From contig CAZSBG010000113.1 in assembly GCA_964605145.1 (NCBI GenBank), positions 1-20,283 of the forward strand: a DNA stretch of 20,283 nt. Reading direction: 5' to 3'. This document shows, piece after piece, positions 14,710-20,283 of this stretch (positions are counted from its first letter, which is position 1; each line of letters opens with the position of its first letter). A program made the position numbers and the translations under genes. Source of the stretch: CAZSBG01 sp964605145 (GTDB taxonomy: Bacteria; Zhuqueibacterota; Zhuqueibacteria; Thermofontimicrobiales; Thermofontimicrobiaceae). The notes under the pieces were generated by a model, which saw only the letters and a list, made by a program, of their open reading frames with translations, was not told the origin of the DNA and made no database searches.

Positions 14710-15966
14710 ATGAAATCGAATAATAAATTAATTTTCATACTTGTTCTGATAGCATTTTTGATTGGAAATATTCATGCGCAGAACAGGGATGAGAAAGGGC
14801 TGCCTCCATTTGATTCTGATATTGCGGTTTTTCCCGGTTCGAATCTGGAGATAGCAGAATTTGAAGTTTTTGTTTGGGTCCGTAATTCGCATGTGCAATT
14901 TCTCAAACGAGGGGCATCGTACATTGCGCGGTATCAAATCAACATTGCAGTTTACGATAAAGAGGACAATGTGATTTTTACCGAAGACAAGACACGCGAG
15001 ATTGAAGAAGAATTATATTCATCGACGATCGATCACTCGATTCAACGGGCCCACATTTTCCGAAATAATGTTCCTCCCGGTGATTATATTGTAAAAATGC
15101 GTTTGTACGACATGAACACCGGGAAGAGCCGAAATCAGAAACGTTCGAAAACTGTGAAAAAGTTTGAAAAAAACAAACTCAGTGTAAGTGACGTGCTTGT
15201 TTTGAATACATCGGAAATTGATTCCATTGAATTGGCAAAAGTGATTCCACCAAGGAATGTGCCCATACAGGAAAGAATATTTCTCTATGCTGAAATAATC
15301 AGCCCTGAAAATGCGGATATATTTGATGTGGAAGCGTCGTTGATGACCAATCGCCAAATCAGGACATTCAATTTTTCAAAGAAAGTGAAAAAGAATGCAG
15401 ATAGGCGTAAGGTGCTGATTGAAATAATAAAAGAAAATATGCGACAGGGACAAAATTTGCTCAATTTGACAATTATGAGCGGAAAAGAGTCCATCACCGC
15501 TAAAAAAGCCATTCGATTCGTAACAGATGAATTATCATTTGGATATGATGAAGTAGATGATATGACTGGCCCCCTGGTCTATGTGGCATCCGGCGATGAA
15601 TGGAAAGAGTTGAGCAACACCTCGGGACAGGAGCGGGATAGTTTATTTACACAATTCTGGGATAAACGCGATCCAAATCCCGGTTCGCCGGATAATCCGT
15701 TATACGATGAATTTTACAAGCGAGTCCGGGTTGCCAATAAAAATTTCACAAAGCTGAAACGAGCCGGCTGGCGAACGGATCGGGGGAGAGTGTATATTGT
15801 TTACGGCCCCCCGGATCGAATCGGCAGGAACGACCAGCAATTGTATTCCCAGGCAGTTTACGAAATTTGGTATTATGATGATTTACGCCTTGAATTTGTC
15901 TTCGAAGATCGATACGGATTTGGGGATTATAAATTGGTTTCCGGGAATTTGAATCCAAATTATTGA
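14710..15966 (+). CDS. GWxTD-domain protein
   Basis: 418 residues with a signal peptide (MKSNNKLIFILVLIAFLIG, cut near HAQ). Residues about 30-280 look like beta-rich Ig-type modules. The C-terminal portion (about 290-415) is a GWxTD domain: GWRTDRGRVYIVYGPPDRI with the name motif at 353-357, then YEIWYYDDLRLEFVFEDRYG. The family is common in FCB phyla and Acidobacteriota, is exported, and has no established biochemical role. GAGGG sits about 6 bases before the ATG. It lies 63 bases after the peptidase/barrel gene with no terminator between, so the two are probably co-transcribed. No cysteine lipobox is visible. Confidence 0.9.
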   Translation: MKSNNKLIFILVLIAFLIGNIHAQNRDEKGLPPFDSDIAVFPGSNLEIAEFEVFVWVRNSHVQFLKRGASYIARYQINIAVYDKEDNVIFTEDKTREIEEELYSSTIDHSIQRAHIFRNNVPPGDYIVKMRLYDMNTGKSRNQKRSKTVKKFEKNKLSVSDVLVLNTSEIDSIELAKVIPPRNVPIQERIFLYAEIISPENADIFDVEASLMTNRQIRTFNFSKKVKKNADRRKVLIEIIKENMRQGQNLLNLTIMSGKESITAKKAIRFVTDELSFGYDEVDDMTGPLVYVASGDEWKELSNTSGQERDSLFTQFWDKRDPNPGSPDNPLYDEFYKRVRVANKNFTKLKRAGWRTDRGRVYIVYGPPDRIGRNDQQLYSQAVYEIWYYDDLRLEFVFEDRYGFGDYKLVSGNLNPNY

Positions 15967-16341
15967 TCCGCTGATGCACTGACCGGTTAATTCAAAAAAA
16001 CGATTGACCAAAGCATCTTTGAGCAAGTTGAAATAATATCCAAATCTCCGCAAAAATATATCTCTGCGAAGGATTTTATATGCGATCAAAATGCTCCACA
16101 CCCTGTGAAATCTTTCGCAGAGAAAACTTACTTGAATTTTAATAATTCATCTTGCCTCTTCCCGTCACGACTCGGCACATCAAATCATTCAGAGTATAGA
16201 TTTTGAGAAGATACAGAAATGGGAGTTCCTTCAGTTTTCGCCATTTGAAAGCAGCTCTATATTAATGCCTGATTATCTCGAATTTATTCATTAATTTGTG
16301 ATTCAGCAAAAATTAATTAGAAATTTATTGAGGAAATGTGA
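15967..16341. other. Intergenic stretch with a large imperfect inverted repeat
   Basis: No gene is visible in about 375 bases. It contains a 16-base inverted repeat (16061-16076 and 16108-16123, 15 of 16 matching). No DxDG-type coding sequence that could be the missing start of the following nagD-like gene was found in any frame. Confidence 0.6.
16061..16123. repeat. Inverted repeat, 16-base arms with 31-base loop
   Basis: TCTCTGCGAAGGATTT (16061-16076) faces AAATCTTTCGCAGAGA (16108-16123) with one mismatch. No T-tract follows, so it is not a classic terminator. The TTCGCAGAGA core looks like a dispersed intergenic repeat, but copy number cannot be judged from this window. Confidence 0.6.
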
Positions 16342-17021
16342 GATGAATTTATTCACAAAATATTGGAAAAAAATATCCACTCTTATTATTGACTAACTAT
16401 CCCTCGCAAATACCAAATGACTTGCAAAACCGCTTGCAAAGCACTGGCATTCAGGTCAGTGCAAAACATTTTTACACATCTGCCATGGCAACGGCAGCGT
16501 TTTTGGAGAAGCAGAAAGGTAACAAGGCCTATGTCATCGGTGAGGGCGCACTCACTCACGAGCTGTATCGGATTGGGTTTACCATCACCGATATCAATCC
16601 CGATTTTGTGATCGTTGGCGAAACTTGGGCGTACACTTGGGATATGATCCAAAAAGCATCGTATTTTATTCTGAACGGCGCCCGGTTCATCGCGACAAAC
16701 CCGGATGTGGCCGGCCCGAATGGTCACCCTGCCTGCGGCGCGTTGTGCGCGCCTATGGTTCGAATTACCGGGAAAAAACCATTTTATATGGGGAAACCAA
16801 ATTCGTGGATCATGCGCGCAGCCCTGAATCACATCGATGCCCACTCCGAGGATACGGTCATTATCGGCGACAATATGAGAACCGACATTCTCGCCGGCAT
16901 TGAAAGCGGCATGGAGACAATATTGGTGTTGTCCGGTGTCAGCCAGGAAAGTGAACTGAATCAGTTTCCCTATTTACCCAATCATATCTTCACTTCCGTT
17001 GCTGAGATAAGTCTTTTCTAA
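16342..17021 (+). pseudogene. nagD: NagD-like HAD phosphatase, N-terminally truncated and frameshifted
   Basis: From the TTG at 16389 the frame gives 210 residues closely resembling E. coli NagD (a ribonucleotide monophosphatase of the HAD superfamily): HFYTSAMATAAFLEKQ, YVIGEGALTHELY, INPDFVIVGET, ARFIATNPD, ACGALCAPM, KPFYMGKPNSWIMRAALN, IIGDNMRTDILAGIESGMET, VLSGVS. The TTG is the Leu of the internal LLTNYPSQ, not a natural start. Upstream, 16342-16368 reads DEFIHKILE in another frame, matching the next NagD segment; an eighth A in the seven-A run at 16367-16373 would rejoin the frames (DEFIHKILEKKYPLLLLTNYPSQ). Further upstream a TGA interrupts, and the DxDGVL nucleophile motif is absent. 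Without it the product cannot be an active phosphatase. Either a decaying gene or, for the A-run only, a sequencing error. Confidence 0.8.
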
Positions 17022-17206
17022 CCTGTATTATTCATGTAATTATAATAAAATTGATTCAGTTACCTGGTTATTATCAAATTGAATTATCAATCAATTGAAA
17101 AATCAGTTTTAGACGTAAAAATGTACTCATCTCAAAATTCAGCACCATTCAGGTTATCTCGATACCTTTAGCAATATAATATGAATAATCGAGGCTAAAA
17201 AATTTC

Positions 17207-17268
17207 TTGACTTTTGAAACAAAATCTTGTATTATTGGTAAAATTAATTTGACCGACTGGTCAGTCAA
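17207..17268 (+). promoter_or_regulatory. Promoter and operator of the TetR gene
   Basis: TTGACT (17207-17212) and TATTAT (17230-17235) are 17 bases apart, a strong sigma-70 pair. Just downstream, 17249-17268 is TTGACCGACTGGTCAGTCAA, a palindrome with 8 of 10 positions matching between arms. It shares TTGACCGA and the GTCAA end with the site at 17912-17931. It would place a repressor dimer over the first transcribed bases, so autoregulation is likely. Confidence 0.75.
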
Positions 17269-17283
17269 AATGGAGAGTAAGTT

Positions 17284-17895
17284 ATGCCCAAAATTGTTGA
17301 TAAAGAAGCCAAAAAAATGGAAATTATTCATTGTGCCATGCGGGTATTTGCACAAAAAGGTTTCGCTAAAACAAAAATGGCCGATGTGGCAGAAGCCGCC
17401 AAAATTGGTAAAGGTACAATTTATGAATATTTCAGAAGCAAAGATGAAATATTCAATTTTGTATTTGAACATTTCATGGACTCCATGGAGACAACCATCG
17501 CCAAAGCGATATTCAAATTGACTGATCCGGTGGAGAAAATCGAAAAAATATTCTCTGCCTGGGCGGAGATCGTGGCGTCGCATCAATTGGAATTCATCGA
17601 AATTATGCTTGACTTCTGGGCGGAAGCAATTCGAAAAAAAGACAGCGCAGAACTGGAGATAATTCGATTGGATAAAGTCTACGACGATTTTCGGAAGATG
17701 ATTCAGTCAATTTTAGATGAGGGCGTGCGCATGGGAAAGTTCAAGAAAATTGATACCTTTTACACTGCGTCGCTGCTCATCGGGGCGCTGGACGGAATAA
17801 TGCTGCAATGGATTCTGGAAAAAGACGTGTTTGATATCGGACAGGCGATTGAACATTCGATCCAGGTTTTCTTGACCGGTATTGTTGTCGACTAA
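17284..17895 (+). CDS. TetR/AcrR family transcriptional regulator
   Basis: 203 residues. The N-terminal 60 are a textbook TetR helix-turn-helix: IIHCAMRVFAQKGFAKTKMA, then DVAEAAKIGKGTIYEYFRSK and DEIFNFVFEHF. The rest is the helical ligand-binding and dimerisation part, without a recognisable ligand. GGAG is 8 bases before the ATG. Palindromes of the same type stand before its own gene and directly after it, ahead of the LolA-like gene, so it most likely represses itself and the following pair. A hydrophobic or lipid-like inducer is an inference from the neighbours. Confidence 0.93.
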   Translation: MPKIVDKEAKKMEIIHCAMRVFAQKGFAKTKMADVAEAAKIGKGTIYEYFRSKDEIFNFVFEHFMDSMETTIAKAIFKLTDPVEKIEKIFSAWAEIVASHQLEFIEIMLDFWAEAIRKKDSAELEIIRLDKVYDDFRKMIQSILDEGVRMGKFKKIDTFYTASLLIGALDGIMLQWILEKDVFDIGQAIEHSIQVFLTGIVVD

Positions 17896-17903
17896 ATTTT
17901 TTT

Positions 17904-17948
17904 CTTTTTAATTGACCGATTGTTCGGTCAATTAAAAAGTGCTAAAAT
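17904..17948 (+). promoter_or_regulatory. TetR-type operator (36-bp perfect dyad) and promoter of the LolA-like/barrel operon
   Basis: CTTTTTAATTGACCGA (17904-17919), TTGT, then its exact reverse complement (17924-17939): 16-base arms with no mismatch. The core TTGACCGATTGTTCGGTCAA matches the autoregulatory site at 17249-17268. TTGTTC (17920-17925) and TAAAAT (17943-17948) are 17 bases apart, so the -35 box would sit inside the operator. It begins 8 bases after the TetR stop; the transcript could also fold here, but no T-tract follows. Confidence 0.75.
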
Positions 17949-17973
17949 TACTAAAATTAAGAGGAGAATGAAA

Positions 17974-18735
17974 ATGAGAAAATATTTGATTCTATTGGCA
18001 ATCATGTTAATGTCATTCAATGGAGGTTTTGCTCAGGATTTGACCGGGGATCAAATCATCCAAAGAGTGAATGATATTATGAACCAGAAAACCATGTACG
18101 CGACAATGAAAATGACAATTGAAACAACGTCAGGAAAAAAACGCACATTCGAATATGAGTCGTGGTCCAAAGGCAACGGCGAAAAGAATTTAGTCCGATA
18201 CCTGAAGCCATCGCGCATAAAAGGGCAAGCGATTTTAATGCTAAATAATGCGGATGATATCTGGTCTTACTTCCCCCGAACCAGGCGTGTCCGAAAACTG
18301 GCCACGCATGCAAAGAAGCAGAAAATGCAGGGCAGCGATTTCACGTACGAAGACATGGGTTCCGGAGACAGTTTTATCAAGAATTATTCTGCAAAGAGAC
18401 TGGAGGATAAAGAGTTCGAAGGAAAAGAATGCTTTGTACTGGAATTGAGGAAGAAAAAAGATGCAGACACGCATTATTCGAAAATGGTCATGTATGTCAT
18501 CAAAGAAAATTTCCTTCCTATCGGCGTGGATTACTATCATGAAGACGATTCGGAAAGACTGATCAAGCGATTGGTGCAAAGCGATATTCGAGAAATTGAT
18601 GGTGTCCCCACCGGCATGCGTATGGTGATGCGAAATGTGCAAGATAACACCGAGACAAAAATGGAAATAATAAAATGTGAGTATAATATTCCTTTGGAGG
18701 ATAATATGTTTACTGAACGGGAGTTGAAAAAATGA
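17974..18735 (+). CDS. Outer membrane lipoprotein-sorting (LolA-like) protein
   Basis: 253 residues with a signal peptide (MRKYLILLAIMLMSFNGGFA, cut before QDL). I chose the ATG at 17974 because AGGAG is 7-8 bases upstream; the ATG at 17968 is too close to it, and a TTG at 17920 lies inside the operator. The mature part has the LolA-like pattern: DQIIQRVNDIMNQKTMYATM, SGKKRTFEYESWSKG, RYLKPSRIKGQAILML, DIWSYFPRTRRVRKL and QGSDFTYEDM. These are hallmarks of the periplasmic proteins annotated as outer membrane lipoprotein-sorting that accompany RND/MMPL transporters. They presumably carry a lipid or lipoprotein across the periplasm. Its stop overlaps the start of the next gene (ATGA at 18732), so translation is coupled. 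Confidence 0.87.
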   Translation: MRKYLILLAIMLMSFNGGFAQDLTGDQIIQRVNDIMNQKTMYATMKMTIETTSGKKRTFEYESWSKGNGEKNLVRYLKPSRIKGQAILMLNNADDIWSYFPRTRRVRKLATHAKKQKMQGSDFTYEDMGSGDSFIKNYSAKRLEDKEFEGKECFVLELRKKKDADTHYSKMVMYVIKENFLPIGVDYYHEDDSERLIKRLVQSDIREIDGVPTGMRMVMRNVQDNTETKMEIIKCEYNIPLEDNMFTERELKK

Positions 18736-20051
18736 AAATGAAATTATTGGCGCTGTTGAAATGGAGCCGTGCTGCGATTTGTATGTTTGCCATTTTGTTT
18801 CCAGTAAACCAGGCTGTTGCACAGGAATTGGATATTTATGGTTATTTTGAACCGCAACTTATGGGTGCAAAACCGGGAAGTGAATTTTATCAGTTAGGTT
18901 CCAATAAGCTTCGTGTGGATTTGCAGTCGCGGGTTTCGGGCCGGGTTTCGTTTGGCGCTAACTTCGATTACATCACGTATCACGGAAAGAAACAATGGGA
19001 TGTGCTGGAATTTTTGCAGGAGAAGGCACGCAGCGAAGCCATTGTAGGCAACTTTTTTGGTATGGAATTGAATCCCTATCTTCTCGCGTATGAAGATCGG
19101 CACTTTCTGGACAACGCCTATTTAAAATTGACTTTCAAATATGTGGATGTAACCCTTGGCAAGCAGCAGCTTTCCATGGGCACCGGCTATGCCTGGAATC
19201 CCACGGATGTGTTCAACCAGAAAGATATGATTGATCCCACCTACGAGCAGCCGGGACACAATGCGATTCGGCTGGATGTGCCTTTAGGGAGAGGATTCAG
19301 AATTACGTCGATATACGCTCCGACAGAGGAGTGGAAAAAGACTGATGTTTTGATGAAATTGAAAGGCCGAATTTCGCGTTTCGATTTTTCGGTGATGGGA
19401 ATTCAAAAATACTGGAAATATTCTGATGCCCGGATTTTTGATGTCGTACAAATGAATTTTCTGCAGATCAAAACAAAGCGGCAGATTTTTGGAGCGGACA
19501 TGGTCGGCGAATTATTCGGACTGGGAGTGTGGGCGGAATACGCCTACAATAAAATTCGAATCAATGATGCGGATGAAAAGGAATATTCTGAAAATTTTCG
19601 ACTTCATTACATTTTGTCCGGCGCTTCCGTGATTCCACCTGCTTTAAATATTAAGTCATTTTATGAGTTTGTAGCAGGCGCAGATTACACCTTTGATTTC
19701 CAGACATACATCATGTTCGAATTCTATCGTAACACTTCGGCAAAGACGGATTATGCTAATTACAATTTGAATGACTGGATGCAGTTCCTTCTCGCTGAAA
19801 AAAAAGCGATTTCTCAGGATCAGCTTTACGCTTTTGTCCAGCACCCGGCCACTGATTTGATCACCATCGGCGGTTCTGCCATTTACAGCATCTCCGATGG
19901 CAGCTTCGCGCTCGTGCCCATGGTAACTTACAATATTTTCGAAAATGTCGATCTGAGTTTATTCATTAATTATTATGTTGGGAAAGAAGGAACGGCATAC
20001 GCTGAAAATCTGGGCAATGGCGGCATGGTTCGGGCGAGAGTGTACTTTTAA
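18732..20051 (+). CDS. Outer-membrane beta-barrel protein (porin-like)
   Basis: 439 residues with a signal peptide (to about residue 33, NQAVAQ). The rest alternates short amphipathic strands with aromatic girdles: LDIYGYFEPQLMG, LRVDLQSRVSGRVSFGANFD, YLKLTFKYVDVTLGKQQLSM and a closing ENVDLSLFINYYVGKEG ... MVRARVYF with a terminal Phe. That is the signature of a Gram-negative outer-membrane barrel. WNPTDVFNQKDMIDPTYEQP resembles the DUF1302-like/porin proteins that follow LolA-like genes in transporter cassettes. GGAG is about 9 bases before the ATG, and the start overlaps the upstream stop. Probably the outer-membrane component of the TetR-controlled cassette; the substrate is not known. 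Confidence 0.8.
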   Translation: MKMKLLALLKWSRAAICMFAILFPVNQAVAQELDIYGYFEPQLMGAKPGSEFYQLGSNKLRVDLQSRVSGRVSFGANFDYITYHGKKQWDVLEFLQEKARSEAIVGNFFGMELNPYLLAYEDRHFLDNAYLKLTFKYVDVTLGKQQLSMGTGYAWNPTDVFNQKDMIDPTYEQPGHNAIRLDVPLGRGFRITSIYAPTEEWKKTDVLMKLKGRISRFDFSVMGIQKYWKYSDARIFDVVQMNFLQIKTKRQIFGADMVGELFGLGVWAEYAYNKIRINDADEKEYSENFRLHYILSGASVIPPALNIKSFYEFVAGADYTFDFQTYIMFEFYRNTSAKTDYANYNLNDWMQFLLAEKKAISQDQLYAFVQHPATDLITIGGSAIYSISDGSFALVPMVTYNIFENVDLSLFINYYVGKEGTAYAENLGNGGMVRARVYF

Positions 20052-20073
20052 GAGAATGGTTTTGATTTACAAT

Positions 20074-20197
20074 TGAAAATTCTCTATTCGCAATTCACAA
20101 TTAGAAAAGTGTGCAATTGAGAATTGTGAATGAATAAATCAGAATTGTGAACAATATTCTATTTTATCCAGGTTCGAATAAAATTGTTCGAATAAAA
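20074..20197. repeat. Short AATTGTGAAT-type and GTTCGAATAAAA repeats
   Basis: ATTCACAATT (20093-20102) and AATTGTGAAT (20122-20131) form a 10-base inverted repeat, with a further partial copy at 20143-20150. GTTCGAATAAAA occurs twice directly (20172-20183 and 20186-20197). These are low-complexity intergenic repeats with no clear function and no T-tract. Confidence 0.55.
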
Positions 20198-20283
20198 GTT
20201 TCTTTAATAATACTACTTAGTCAGATTACCTTTTTCTGTCATTTCCTCTGGACTTTACCCGGGGTACTTCCGTTGGTCGCCTT

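Noticed and set aside
16389..17021. The nagD-like frame as an intact short gene starting at TTG 16389
   Set aside because: The TTG is an internal Leu codon of the conserved LLTNYPSQ, homology continues upstream in and out of frame, and the catalytic motif is missing.
17920..17973. Earlier TTG or ATG starts for the LolA-like gene
   Set aside because: The TTG at 17920 lies in the operator core and upstream of the predicted -10 box; the ATG at 17968 is only two bases from GGAG.

Overview
The window looks like a chromosomal piece of a moderately AT-rich, didermic bacterium of the FCB superphylum (Bacteroidota-like, or a candidate phylum such as KSB1 or Calditrichota). The support is a surface protein with a FlgD-like/type IX secretion (T9SS) type A C-terminal sorting domain, a PorV-like barrel fused to OmpA domains, a GWxTD-domain protein, a peptidase MA/beta-propeller/barrel protein and a Tat-exported lipoprotein sulfatase. 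The phylum is an inference; no rRNA or tRNA gene was seen.

Layout. 1-234: end of an unidentified gene and a strong terminator. 235-1770: arylsulfatase-type lipoprotein with its own promoter. 1794-3612: an AT-rich defence/addiction patch with two intact toxin-antitoxin modules (RHH/MazF-PemK and RelE/ParE) and a third antitoxin broken by a 207-bp MITE-like element. Removing the element and one 8-bp target duplication restores the reading frame. 3644-9637, minus strand: a two-gene cell-surface operon behind a good sigma-54 promoter. Its first gene encodes a secreted protein with four DUF11/CARDB-like repeats and a sorting domain; its second encodes a PorV-like/CARDB/OmpA fusion. The operon ends in a rho-independent terminator. 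9638-10521: long AT-rich non-coding stretch. 10522-11328, minus: DppA-type M55 D-aminopeptidase. 11554-15966, plus: zinc peptidase/beta-propeller/outer-membrane barrel protein followed by a GWxTD protein. 16342-17021: decayed nagD-like HAD phosphatase lacking its catalytic N-terminus. 17207-20051: a TetR regulator and a LolA-like plus outer-membrane barrel pair, with matching TetR-type palindromes in front of the regulator and of the pair.

How the genes work together. Most of the window concerns the cell envelope. The minus-strand operon probably encodes a secreted surface protein together with a barrel/peptidoglycan-anchoring partner. The TetR locus looks like a self-contained regulated envelope transport cassette; its usual RND/MMPL partner would lie past the right edge. 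The dppA and peptidase genes are divergent, with promoters about 20 bp apart. The best candidates for unusual biology are the PorV-CARDB-OmpA fusion under sigma-54 control, the element caught inside an antitoxin gene, and the 36-bp perfect dyad in front of the LolA-like gene.
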